In this document: positions 22,101-30,532 of the stretch, piece by piece
Layout: the number at the start of each line of letters is the position of its first letter
Numbering within the stretch: position 1 is the first letter of the stretch
Virus record (IMG/VR): IMGVR_UViG_3300028392_000213
Span: 1-30,784 of that record
Strand: one strand, 5' to 3'
From: a virus
Length of the DNA: 30,784 nucleotides
Translations under genes and position numbers: made by a program
Notes under the pieces: generated by a model
Seen by the model: only the letters and a program-made list of their open reading frames with translations
Databases searched by the model: none
Told to the model about the DNA's origin: nothing

Positions 22101-24775
22101 ACTTGTTGTCCACAGGCATAATTAGTGCCGCAGGCACAGTGACTGGATCCAGCCTATTGGGCAGTGTGGTTTCGGCAACAGGCAATGTGACAGGTGGCAA
22201 CCTGATCACAGGTGGCGTGATCTCGGCCACATCAACAATCACAAGTGCTGCCAATATCACAGGTGGCAACCTGTTGAGTGGTGGTGTGATTTCAGCCGCA
22301 GGCACAGTGACAGGAAGCAGTTTCTTGGGTGGTGTGGTATCAGCATCAGGCAACGTCACAGGCGGTAATTTCAACACAGCAGGTGCAGTATCAGCCGCAG
22401 GCAATGTAACAGGCACATACATCATAGGCAATGGTTCATTGCTGACCAACATCACAGGTGCCAACGTTAGTGGCACCGTGGCCAACGCTACCTATGCCCT
22501 CAACGCCAACAACTCCACATTCTCAGGCACTGTGACCACAAATGCACAGCCCAATATCACCTCAGTAGGTATATTGAGCAGTCTAAGCGTGAGTGGCAAC
22601 ACACAAGGCGGCAACCTGCTCACCGCAGGACAGGTCAGTGCCGCAGGTGCTGTTACAGGAGCAACCTTGATTGGCAGTGTGATCACTGCCACAGGCAACA
22701 TCACAGGTGGCAACATAAGAACTGCTGGCCTGGTCAGTGCCACAGGCAATGTCACAGGCTCATACATCATTGGCAACGGTTCATTGTTGACCAGTCTAAC
22801 AGGTGCCAACGTTACAGGACAAGTGGCCAATGCCTTGGTTGCTGGCACAGTTTACACTGCCGCCCAGCCCAATATTACAAGTGTAGGCACACTCACAAGT
22901 TTGACAGTGAGTGGCAATACCACAAGCGGCAATTTGATCACAACCGGTGTATTATCCACAAGTGGCAATATCACTGGTGGTAATCTTATTAGTCTTGGCA
23001 TTGTCACAGCCACTGGTAACCTAATAGGTGCTGGCGTTGTGACCACAGGCACCAGCGGTAATATCAGCAATGTAAATTATGTCACTGCCAACTATTTTGT
23101 TGGTAATGGTTATTATCTAACAGGCATATCAGGCGGCAACAGCACATATTCAAACACCAATGTGAGTGCATTTTTAGCCAGTTTTGGTAGCAACACCATT
23201 TCAACTTCGGGCAATATCACAGCCGGTTACTTTGTGGGCAATGGATCACTGTTGACCAATATTACAGGTGCCAATGTCACAGGCACTGTGGCCAATGCCA
23301 CTTATGCAACCTCAGCAGGCTCAGCCACAACTGCTGGCACAGTGACCTCAAATGCTCAAGCCAATATCACAAGTGTTGGAGTGTTGACAAGCCTAAGTGT
23401 AAGCGGAAACACACAATCAGGCAACTTGCTCACAGCAGGTGTGGTATCAGCCACAGGCAATATCTCTGGCAACTACTTTATTGGTAATGGATCGCAACTG
23501 ACAGGCATCTCAGGAGGCGGCGGTTCGCCAGGTGGTTCCAACACACAGATTCAATACAACAATGCTTCAGCATTTGCTGGCAATGCCAATTTCACATTCA
23601 ATCAAGCCACTGGCAATGTGAACCTTGGTAATCTAATCATTACCACCAGCAATGCCATCAACTTTGTCAACACAGTGGCACCATTTACAGGCATCCCAGC
23701 CAATGTCACAGCAATTTCAAACAGTCAAATTGTGATAGGCACAGGCTTCAACGGCAATACCAGTCTTACGAATATAAGTTTAAATGGTGCCAGAGGCGGC
23801 AAAGTGTTAATATACGACACTTACGCTGTGGCTGATTCAGGAGGACCCAGAATAGCAGGCCTGGCCGTGGCATCTATTCTAAGCCTTACAGGCAACATAT
23901 CAAATACCAACTCATTCCTACGCGGTGTGGTTGGTGCTGCCATCATAGGTGGAGGCAGCAGTAATTATCAAGTTCAATATCCCAGTCTCAACTCTGTGCA
24001 AGGTGGCAGTATGTCACTGACTGTGGGTCAACCCAACACAGTGGTAGCCTATGGCAACACCAATGTGTATTCTGGTGTGGGCCTGGTAGCATCGACCACA
24101 CTAAACAATGGTTCCACAGCAGGCAACCTGGTGACCCTTTTTAGTTCTACCAGTGTAACTGGTGTTGCCAACAATGTGGCAGGCCTGGTGTTGCAACTGC
24201 AAGGCAATCCAGGCGGTTCAAGCAATCCCATACCTACCAATGTGTATGGCATTTACATGAACAGTGCCACCAGTCAAGGCATATTTGGTCAGACTGCGGG
24301 CACAGGCACCAATACAGAACAGATGCGATCGGCCACCAACTATTATTTCTTGAGAAATGATGATGATCTTGCTCAGGTAAAACTGGGCAGTTTGAGACTG
24401 TTCAATGAATTCCAATATGATGGTGCCAATACTTCAGGCACTCTTGCAGTGGACAAAAATAATGGTCAGGTGCAAACGATATATTTGTCTGGTGCTATTA
24501 CATCAGTCACATTCTCCAATTTTGTGACTTCAGCCAGTCAGACATATACTCCTGCTACCAAGTATCAAACTGACACAGTGACCTTGATCCTGCGGCAGGG
24601 TTCAACACCATACGCTGTGACCATGCCCACAGGCTCCGCCTACAAGTATGCGGCAGGTTCTACCACCGTGGGTGCCACTGCCAACGCTGTGACCATGATA
24701 TCAATCACAGCCACTTATGATACAGTATCAGCAGCCAATCAATATCTCATTACCATATCACCGGAGTTCACATAA
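19148..24775 (+). CDS. Giant repetitive tail fibre protein
   Basis: A 1875-residue protein, the largest in the window. Residues 1-60 are Ser/Thr/Gly-rich. Then come repeated units, the full form of about 80 residues being a VSATGNVTGGN-type part, IGNGSLLTNLTGANVTGTVA, NATYALNANNST, and NAQPNITSVG-LSSLSVSGN. The signature AQ[PA]NITSVG occurs 8 times. Repeats are flanked on both sides by the same boundary element (NFTFNQAT at the start and again near residue 1480). The C-terminal 400 residues are non-repetitive beta sheet ending YLITISPEFT. No peptidase S74 domain is visible. The repeats are probably a long beta-helical shaft and the C-terminus the host-binding tip. The start has AAGGA upstream. 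Confidence 0.85.
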   Translation: MATTSSSNYTSLYSTSTGNATPGATGYGNANVVSLLAVGSDAGGNVVGAINANGNITTTGYFIGTFLGNITGNLVVPGANTDILYNNNGNAGATNNFTFNQATNQMGITGTASVSGNITGGNLRTGGQVSAGGNIYTAGVISSAGTVTGSYFVGNGSLLTGIAANYSNANATSLMANFGSNTIVTTGNITGGYFIGNGSQLTGIAASYGNANVSNFLANGFGSNTISTTGNISGGYILGNGSQLTGLPASYSNANVVSLMAAFGSNTISTTGNVTSGNFLTSGQVSATGNVTAPYFFGNGSQLTGLPATYGNANVANFLPTYGGTVLANLINFTNNSGIIEQGDQRITITGNAQGVNTGAYFNDTGEAAIFSNSYVAIATNTIGNINPTWTFDAVGNLSAPGAISAVGNITAANFIGNITGNVGGGSISVTGNITGGNLLTAGAVSAGGNVTAAYHIGNGSLLSNLTGANVTGTVANAAYAVTAGSAGTANTAQYVTANAQANITSVGILTSLSSSGNITGANINGNGSGLSNITGANVTGQVANALVAGTVYTAAQPNITSVGTLSTLSVNGNTQSGNLLTAGAVSAGGNVTAAYVIGNGSLLTNLTGANVTGTVANATYALNANNSTYAGTVTTNAQPNITSVGILSSLSVSGNVQGGNLLTGGLISSTGTITGSSHLGGVVSVTGNVTGGNVLTGGLISATGTITSAATITGGNIATGGTVSATGNITGANLTITTDAVINGNLTVNGNTTFINSNTVTINDKFINVANNAATAAAANGGGLGVGPVGSEYATLTYNSTANAWNTSIGISATGNIAGTYVIGNGSALTSLTGANVTGTVANATYALNANNSTFAGTVTTNAQPNITSVGTLTSLSVSGNTTSGNLLTGGLISSTGTVTGSSHLGGVVSVTGNITGAYIIGNGSLLSNLTGANVTGTVANATYALNANNSTFAGTVTTNAQPNITSVGILTSLSVSGNSVNGNLLSTGIISAAGTVTGSSLLGSVVSATGNVTGGNLITGGVISATSTITSAANITGGNLLSGGVISAAGTVTGSSFLGGVVSASGNVTGGNFNTAGAVSAAGNVTGTYIIGNGSLLTNITGANVSGTVANATYALNANNSTFSGTVTTNAQPNITSVGILSSLSVSGNTQGGNLLTAGQVSAAGAVTGATLIGSVITATGNITGGNIRTAGLVSATGNVTGSYIIGNGSLLTSLTGANVTGQVANALVAGTVYTAAQPNITSVGTLTSLTVSGNTTSGNLITTGVLSTSGNITGGNLISLGIVTATGNLIGAGVVTTGTSGNISNVNYVTANYFVGNGYYLTGISGGNSTYSNTNVSAFLASFGSNTISTSGNITAGYFVGNGSLLTNITGANVTGTVANATYATSAGSATTAGTVTSNAQANITSVGVLTSLSVSGNTQSGNLLTAGVVSATGNISGNYFIGNGSQLTGISGGGGSPGGSNTQIQYNNASAFAGNANFTFNQATGNVNLGNLIITTSNAINFVNTVAPFTGIPANVTAISNSQIVIGTGFNGNTSLTNISLNGARGGKVLIYDTYAVADSGGPRIAGLAVASILSLTGNISNTNSFLRGVVGAAIIGGGSSNYQVQYPSLNSVQGGSMSLTVGQPNTVVAYGNTNVYSGVGLVASTTLNNGSTAGNLVTLFSSTSVTGVANNVAGLVLQLQGNPGGSSNPIPTNVYGIYMNSATSQGIFGQTAGTGTNTEQMRSATNYYFLRNDDDLAQVKLGSLRLFNEFQYDGANTSGTLAVDKNNGQVQTIYLSGAITSVTFSNFVTSASQTYTPATKYQTDTVTLILRQGSTPYAVTMPTGSAYKYAAGSTTVGATANAVTMISITATYDTVSAANQYLITISPEFT
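19480..23520 (+). repeat. DNA repeats within the fibre gene
   Basis: Units of about 240 bases share long identical stretches; for example about 48 identical bases starting at TTGACCGCAGG near 20466 recur near 20889, and about 44 identical bases recur near 20768 and 22812 (coding VANALVAGTVYTA). Such identity would allow recombination to change the number of units. Confidence 0.9.
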
Positions 24776-24776
24776 T

Positions 24777-25820
24777 ATGTTGGGATTAGGCCGAGCCAGT
24801 CAATACGCAGGATGGTGGAACCAGGGTGGAGCCATCAACATCAACATCCCTGTGGCCACTTCTGTAAGCCAAGCGGCTTATCAAACACCTGCTTTCTCTT
24901 GGCTCACAGGTGGCACATATCCCAACTATGGTAACTGGACTGTGCCATATTCAGGATCTGTGAATGTGAGTGGTTACAACAGTCTCACAGGTTACAACAC
25001 ACTGAGATGCACTCTGGCTTGGACCATGCAACTGCCCTGGCCCAGCGGACTGTCCACCAATACCTATTATGGTGGTCCAATCTACACCATGAACAACAAT
25101 GGTGCTGTGTATGAATTTGGACCTCAGGTGCAGATCAATTCAGCAGGCAACTTGGTATTCAGTGCAGGATCTCTAAATGGATCAGGTGGTCCTGCTTTGT
25201 TTCCTCCTAATGGTTTGCCAGGTCCCTACACCAACTGGACCAGCACCTGGTTTACCGTGGTCTATTGTCAAGCAGAAACTTCGGCAGTGTATACCAATTG
25301 GACAGGCACAGGCTCAGGCAATACCTATTGTCGTTTGGCTGTGTATAATGCTCAAACAGGTGCATTGTTGTTGAAATCTGACCAACAACAGTCATCAGGA
25401 TCCTGGACAAATATTACAGATTACATTGTGAATTCTGGCGGATCAATTGATCTCAACAACACTGGCAGTTATACAATGAATTGGCGACCTAATGCAGGTG
25501 GTAACACCACTATCAATACCTATGCACAAAACTGGATCAGTCTTGGCACCATGTGGGATCCGCTCACAGCCGCAGCCAGTGGTGATACCACATGGTTGAC
25601 CACAAGACCCAACAACACCATTGGCACAGGCAAGGCCTGGGTCAATCATCAATGGACCAATTACGAAAATGTTTCAAATTCAAATTGGTATCTAACAGAC
25701 ACAGCAGGCGATCTTGTGACAGGCACAACCAACAATCGTCAGGCCACAATTGTGCCTGCAGGTAACACCACTGTGTTCAACAACGCTTATTCAACTTCTA
25801 TTCCCAAGGACACATCATAA
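24777..25820 (+). CDS. Putative fibre or receptor-binding protein
   Basis: Start at 24777, one base after the fibre stop, with GGAG about 11 bases upstream; the earlier in-frame ATG at 24717 overlaps the fibre. The 347-residue product is rich in Gly, Asn, Thr, Tyr and Trp and nearly all beta (TYPNYGNWTVPYSGSVNVSG, YCRLAVYNAQTGALLL, YTMNWRPNAGGNTTINTYAQ). It resembles tail-tip or receptor-binding proteins only by composition and position after the shaft. The next gene starts in a TAATG overlap. Confidence 0.7.
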   Translation: MLGLGRASQYAGWWNQGGAININIPVATSVSQAAYQTPAFSWLTGGTYPNYGNWTVPYSGSVNVSGYNSLTGYNTLRCTLAWTMQLPWPSGLSTNTYYGGPIYTMNNNGAVYEFGPQVQINSAGNLVFSAGSLNGSGGPALFPPNGLPGPYTNWTSTWFTVVYCQAETSAVYTNWTGTGSGNTYCRLAVYNAQTGALLLKSDQQQSSGSWTNITDYIVNSGGSIDLNNTGSYTMNWRPNAGGNTTINTYAQNWISLGTMWDPLTAAASGDTTWLTTRPNNTIGTGKAWVNHQWTNYENVSNSNWYLTDTAGDLVTGTTNNRQATIVPAGNTTVFNNAYSTSIPKDTS

Positions 25821-26203
25821 TGCCAATGACCTACAACCTGGCCAATCAAATAGCCAATGCAACCTTAAGAAATCAATCATACACAAGCCCTGCTAATGTG
25901 TATGCGGCCCTGTATTCCGTAGCACCCACTGTGAGCACAAGTGGCACTGAACTCACAGGCAATGGATACTCACGAACAAGTGTGACATTTTCAAATCCTG
26001 CCAATGGTGCAGTCTCCAGCAATGTGGCCACAACCTTTGGTCCTGCCACAGGCAACAACTGGCCCACAGTGGTTGCATTCAGCATTGTGGATAGTTCAAC
26101 AGCGGGCAACATCATGTATTACAAAGGTATCTCTGGTAGAAACATCAAGATCGGTGATTCATTCACCATTGATTCAGGCAATCTAACCATTGCCATCAGT
26201 TAA
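25820..26203 (+). CDS. Small phage tail-fibre-type beta protein
   Basis: A 127-residue protein starting in TAATG. The pattern YAALYSVAPTVSTSGTELTG then GYSRTSVTFSNPANGAVSSN, a central Trp-Pro-TVVAFSIVD and terminal GNIMYYKG follows a common phage protein type found next to tail fibres (gYaR--v-F--p--G, D-a--G). Function is taken to be structural; no biochemical role is known to me. The next gene follows after AAGGA. Confidence 0.75.
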   Translation: MPMTYNLANQIANATLRNQSYTSPANVYAALYSVAPTVSTSGTELTGNGYSRTSVTFSNPANGAVSSNVATTFGPATGNNWPTVVAFSIVDSSTAGNIMYYKGISGRNIKIGDSFTIDSGNLTIAIS

Positions 26204-26212
26204 GGACTGATC

Positions 26213-27142
26213 ATGACAACAAATATTGGTTCTGGTATCAACATCGGATCGGGAATTTACGTAGATCAAGGTGCAGTAATTTATATAACAAATTCTTTAA
26301 ATAGTGTGGTAGGCAATGTGACCACATACACTTCTGGTGGAACCACATATCGTGTGCATACATTGACCAATGCCAGCACTGGGGCTCCTTATAATACATT
26401 CACGTTGAACATAGACAGCACTGGTTCAGGACCTATAGATGTTTTATTGGTCGGTGGTGGTGGCGGTGGTGGTTATAGCAATGGTGGTGGCGGTGGTGGC
26501 GGACAAGTGGTATCCACTACCATACCTAACCTTGCAGTAGATTATACCATTATTGTGGGCAATGGTGGCAGTGGTGGTCGTGGAAGTCATCCTCAAGGAT
26601 ATCCAGGAAATGCTACCAGCATAGCAGGAGAAAGAATTTCTACTGTCACAGCAATTGGTGGCGGAGCAGGTGGAACTTTAGGATCTGGTGGCGGTGCTGT
26701 AGCAGGATCTGATGGTGGTGGTGGTGGTGGTGCTCCTGGCAATAATGGGGCTGGAGCCGGTGTCAGCACTGTGGGTGGAGGCAATGGTGGAACTACCATA
26801 AGTGGCAACACAGGTGGCGGCGGCGGAGGCGGTGCTGTTTATTCGGGCAGCAATGGCTACACCGGTTTTGGTGGCGACGGTGGCGACGGTGCTGTATCCA
26901 GCATAACAGGCACTGCAACTTATTATGGAGGTGGTGGTGGTGGTGGATTTCCTGAAGCAGGTCCACCCTGGGATTATGTTGGCATCGGTGGTCAAGGTGG
27001 CGGTGGCGGAAGAGGAAATGGTTTTGGCGATTTAAATGGCACCAATGGACTTGGTGGTGGAGGTGCTGGCGGTGCTTATAATCTGTCGCCTTATGGCTAT
27101 GATGGTGGTGATGGCGTGATTATAATCCGTTACCCAATATAA
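26213..27142 (+). CDS. Glycine-rich adhesin-like protein
   Basis: A 309-residue protein. A short N-terminal part (NIGSGINIGSGIYVDQG) and a beta stretch lead into DVLLVGGGGGGG, and the last residues are GYDGGDGVIIIRYPI. The bracket LLVGGGGGG to DGVIIIRY is the hallmark of the glycine-rich domain family. In between are many runs of 4-8 Gly, coded by GGT/GGC repeats. In T-even gp38 adhesins, Gly runs form polyglycine-II helices that carry host-specific loops; by analogy this may be the receptor-binding tip. The loops between Gly runs (SHPQGYPG, PEAGPPWDYVGI, NLSPYGY) are the likely contact sites. AAGGA precedes the ATG. Confidence 0.8.
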   Translation: MTTNIGSGINIGSGIYVDQGAVIYITNSLNSVVGNVTTYTSGGTTYRVHTLTNASTGAPYNTFTLNIDSTGSGPIDVLLVGGGGGGGYSNGGGGGGGQVVSTTIPNLAVDYTIIVGNGGSGGRGSHPQGYPGNATSIAGERISTVTAIGGGAGGTLGSGGGAVAGSDGGGGGGAPGNNGAGAGVSTVGGGNGGTTISGNTGGGGGGGAVYSGSNGYTGFGGDGGDGAVSSITGTATYYGGGGGGGFPEAGPPWDYVGIGGQGGGGGRGNGFGDLNGTNGLGGGGAGGAYNLSPYGYDGGDGVIIIRYPI

Positions 27143-27156
27143 CAAGGAAAAAACAA

Positions 27157-29079
27157 GTGGCTCAAATAAACTCAAGTTATCAAGAAGCAAGAATACCATT
27201 TGCCAAAATGACCTACACACCCGACGTGCCATCAACGGCTCTGGGTCCCAACGAATACAACGCAGGCATCAACGTGGAAGCAGATGTGCGTGGCATACGC
27301 TCAGTGGCCGGTGATCAAGAATTTTTATCAACCATCACTGGCACACCCACCTATGTGAGTTCGGGCTTTAGACGCAATGGCACATTCTGGTTCATAGTGG
27401 CCACCACAGAAGGTCATTGGTATGCCAGATCAGACACAGTGGCCTGGTATGAAATTACACCTGTGGGCGGAGTAGGCGTTTATGCACAAAATACCAACAT
27501 CACAGAAGGTTGGTCAGGCACAGTGCCTTTCTTCAATGACGCACAAAATCCTCCCATGTTCTTGCCCGATGAAGCAGGTGCAATCTTGGTCAAATACAGC
27601 AACACCCTGCCTTTAAGTATCAGCACCATTGTGTATGTGAGTGCCACTGTGCAACAGATTCAGTTGAGCACCACACAAGCATCAGCACCTTATGTGGCCG
27701 GTGAAAAGATTATTCTTTCTGGATGTGGCAACTATTATAATGGCACATTCACAGTGGTATCCAGCACCACCTCCACCATCAACTACACAGCCTCACCTGC
27801 TGGTGGCCTGCTGAAAAATGGTGCAACTGTGACGCCATTGTATGCTTGGAACTACAACTCAAATTGGAAAAGTTATTATGCCAACTTCTTGCGTATCTAT
27901 AACACACCCAACGTGGGTTCAATCCTGGTTGCTGGCAATTTAACAGCCACACAACTTGACGACACCATAGTAAATTATCCTGTCACAGTGCAATGGAGCC
28001 AGGCATTTGGTCTGAATCAAGCACCACAAAGTTGGACACCCACTGTGACCAACGTGGCCAACCAATTGGAGGTGCCGCTTCGTGGTTCATGTCTGGATGC
28101 TTTCCCATCCAATGGTCAATTCTTCCTGTGCAGTTACTGGGACACAGTTGTGTTTTCACCCTTGAACTATTCTACAACATCAGCACCTATCCTGGGTGTT
28201 AGACTGTATAATCAAGGTCGCGGCCTGCTGAGTAGCAACACCTGGGCCAACACAGACAAACTGGTGTATGGAATTGATGCCAGAGATGTCTGGGTGTTTG
28301 ATGGCAATGACTTTACAGGTATTGGCAATCAGCGTGTGAAGAACTGGTTCTTTGATCAGTTGAATCCTCAATATTATGATCGTGTGTTTATGGAAACCAA
28401 CACACAAAAAAATCAAATTGAAATCTACTATCCAGATAGTTCAGCCGTGGGTGGTGTGCCCAACAAGATGTTGGCCTATCGCTATGATCTTGACTGCTGG
28501 AACGCACCAAGAGATGTGACTTCGGCCACAATGGGTTGTGAATCACCCATCTATACCTTGACAGGCAATACTTGGACACCCAATTATGGCAGCCGAACCA
28601 TTGTGTATGCACGTGGCGAAACCAACCAAAAACTGGTGCAAAAAGACATTGGTTATACATTTGTCGCCAGCAATGCCAATCCCACAGGTGCCATTGCGTC
28701 AACATTCCGCAGAGACAATATCAAACTGATCAAAGACTATTCAGGCAAACTCATGGTGCATCGCATCTTGCCCGAGGTTGTGAACATTGGTGCCACACCA
28801 TTCACAGGCACAGATAACATACCAATTATACCTTCACCAGGCAATCTAACTGTCACAATAGAAGGATCAAACTCAGTGGGGTCAACACCCACTACCAAGA
28901 CTCCTGTGACCATACCCGTTGATGCCAATGGGGCCAGCAATAGTCAAAATCCCTGGGCACAGATCAATCAAAATGCGTTCCGTGTGAACACAATCGAACT
29001 GTCAAATTCATCAACCACAGATGTGTGGATATGTTCAGCCACTACCTGGCAAATCACACAAGTTGAGGATGATCGCTAA
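27157..29079 (+). CDS. Tail tube / nozzle-type structural protein
   Basis: A 640-residue protein starting at GTG with AAGGA about 12 bases upstream. The opening RIPFAKMTYTPDVPSTALGP followed by NAGINVEADVRGIRSVAGDQ is typical of podovirus tail-tubular or DNA-stabilisation proteins that describe the tail nozzle. A beta insertion (about residues 155-228) with VAGEKIILSGCGNYYNGTFT interrupts the propeller-like core, and the rest continues with strands such as DKLVYGIDARDVWVFDGNDF. It overlaps the next gene by TAATG. It would close the tail channel after packaging. Confidence 0.75.
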   Translation: MAQINSSYQEARIPFAKMTYTPDVPSTALGPNEYNAGINVEADVRGIRSVAGDQEFLSTITGTPTYVSSGFRRNGTFWFIVATTEGHWYARSDTVAWYEITPVGGVGVYAQNTNITEGWSGTVPFFNDAQNPPMFLPDEAGAILVKYSNTLPLSISTIVYVSATVQQIQLSTTQASAPYVAGEKIILSGCGNYYNGTFTVVSSTTSTINYTASPAGGLLKNGATVTPLYAWNYNSNWKSYYANFLRIYNTPNVGSILVAGNLTATQLDDTIVNYPVTVQWSQAFGLNQAPQSWTPTVTNVANQLEVPLRGSCLDAFPSNGQFFLCSYWDTVVFSPLNYSTTSAPILGVRLYNQGRGLLSSNTWANTDKLVYGIDARDVWVFDGNDFTGIGNQRVKNWFFDQLNPQYYDRVFMETNTQKNQIEIYYPDSSAVGGVPNKMLAYRYDLDCWNAPRDVTSATMGCESPIYTLTGNTWTPNYGSRTIVYARGETNQKLVQKDIGYTFVASNANPTGAIASTFRRDNIKLIKDYSGKLMVHRILPEVVNIGATPFTGTDNIPIIPSPGNLTVTIEGSNSVGSTPTTKTPVTIPVDANGASNSQNPWAQINQNAFRVNTIELSNSSTTDVWICSATTWQITQVEDDR

Positions 29080-30482
29080 TGCAATTTCCAGTTCAAACAG
29101 GCAATGATGCGGCCGTAGCAGAAGCCCTAAACTATTTGTTGTCAGGTCCTGCAGGCCTGGGTCAGGACTTCAATGGCTATGAACAATGGACTCCTGGTTA
29201 TCTAACAGGCAACTTTAGAATACCTTACACACAAATCAGTATCAATAGTGCTGCCACAGGTGTGAGTGGCGACAACTATGTGAGTGTGAATCCCACTGCG
29301 GCTGGTATCCTTGTGGGCATGACAGTGAGTGGTTATGGCATAACTCCAGGCACTACTGTGACCAGTATTGGTGCTCAAACTTCAGGTGGTGTGCGTGTGA
29401 ATCTAAGTGCAGTGATCACAGCCGACATTGACAATGATCTAACATTCACACCAAATCCTGTTCCAAAATTGTATGTGGCACCTATTGCCTTGGGCACCAG
29501 CACACTGTTGGATCCATACACCTGGAAGTTTGAATTTGCCACACCCCAGGCTGCACCACCATTTGTGCCTGGCAACAACATCACAGTTAATGATGTTGTA
29601 GATGGACAACAAGGGGCCAAAGAATTCACATTGTCTGGCACTAAAGCAATATCGGCATCTATCACAACCTATAGTGGAATAATTCCAACAACATTAACTG
29701 GATCTGGAACCGGCCTTGAATTAGATATAACCTTGGCAGTATCTGGTGCTGTTGCTTATTCCTCAGCAAATACCACTATTGACATTGTTGAATCTGGCAT
29801 GGGTTATCAGATTGGAGATACAGTTAAAGTATTAGGCACTGATTTGGGAGGATTTTCGCCTGCTAATGACCTAACATTGACAGTTTTGCATACCAGCAGT
29901 TCATATGATGGTTCATATGATCCTATTGGTGTGGCCACATGCACCACAACCTATGTTATTGCCAGAACCGCAGATCCTTACACGGTGCCTGGACCCGGCT
30001 CAGGTGGAACTGTCAAGTTATTTAACACCAGTGCTGTGCCCAAAGTCTATGCACTCAGCACTGATTGCAATGCCAAGATTGTTGTAAATGGCGGCAATGA
30101 CCGTGTGTTCATATCTGCTCAACTCAACAACCGGATCAGTTATTTGGCCACAACCTCAAGTGATTTAAGTTATGCTGTGGCCATCAATAGATACATTGGC
30201 AGTCCCAACACTGATCCTGCCAATCCGGGTTATTTCTTTGAATTCGACAAATTGATTGCCAAACGAGTCTACACAGGCACAGGATTTACTGGACTCACAG
30301 GCACAGGAACCTTGCCCAACATAGAAACCATATTCACAAACTTTCCAGATCAAAATATCACACCAGCCTACTATTGGTATATCATGGACGTGAGTTTTCA
30401 AGTGACCAATGGCGGAGATCTACAGGTCACACAAAGTGAACTGGGTCTGAGAAGCATGAGCACTCAGACTGTGAAGCAATAA
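29079..30482 (+). CDS. Virion protein with two inserted beta modules
   Basis: A 467-residue protein starting in TAATG. The N- and C-terminal parts (about residues 1-50 and 280-467) form a single structural framework ending MDVSFQVTNGGDLQVTQSEL. Two modules lie inside: residues about 55-126 (VGMTVSGYGITPGTTVTSIG) resemble the insertion in the connector at 18184, and residues about 190-272 (ESGMGYQIGDTVKVLGTDLG with ANDLTLTV) are a module seen in many phage structural proteins (recall). The DNA of the second (29646-29894) is AT-richer than its surroundings, hinting at recent acquisition. It is probably a tail or collar protein. Confidence 0.75.
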   Translation: MQFPVQTGNDAAVAEALNYLLSGPAGLGQDFNGYEQWTPGYLTGNFRIPYTQISINSAATGVSGDNYVSVNPTAAGILVGMTVSGYGITPGTTVTSIGAQTSGGVRVNLSAVITADIDNDLTFTPNPVPKLYVAPIALGTSTLLDPYTWKFEFATPQAAPPFVPGNNITVNDVVDGQQGAKEFTLSGTKAISASITTYSGIIPTTLTGSGTGLELDITLAVSGAVAYSSANTTIDIVESGMGYQIGDTVKVLGTDLGGFSPANDLTLTVLHTSSSYDGSYDPIGVATCTTTYVIARTADPYTVPGPGSGGTVKLFNTSAVPKVYALSTDCNAKIVVNGGNDRVFISAQLNNRISYLATTSSDLSYAVAINRYIGSPNTDPANPGYFFEFDKLIAKRVYTGTGFTGLTGTGTLPNIETIFTNFPDQNITPAYYWYIMDVSFQVTNGGDLQVTQSELGLRSMSTQTVKQ

Positions 30483-30496
30483 GCCAGTTAAAATGC

Positions 30497-30517
30497 AATA
30501 CTAATAAGTATAGTATT
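30497..30517 (+). promoter_or_regulatory. AT-rich hairpin in the ACP gene leader
   Basis: AATACTA (30497-30503) pairs with TAGTATT (30511-30517) around ATAAGTA. CTAATAAG and TATAGTATTATAG in it resemble promoter elements, but no clear consensus. The gap 30483-30532 holds no gene. Confidence 0.4.
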
Positions 30518-30532
30518 ATAGATTGGAATAGT

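Noticed and set aside
20269-23070. Several long - strand frames in the fibre gene
   Set aside because: They repeat with the fibre units, are Pro/Leu/Val-rich shadows of the repeat and have no ribosome binding sites.
19480-23520. CRISPR array or diversity-generating retroelement
   Set aside because: Repeats are in-frame coding units without regular spacers, and no reverse transcriptase or VR/TR pair is present in the window.
26678-26995. Antisense Ser/Thr-rich frame in the glycine-rich gene
   Set aside because: It is a by-product of GGT/GGC repeats, with no start signal.
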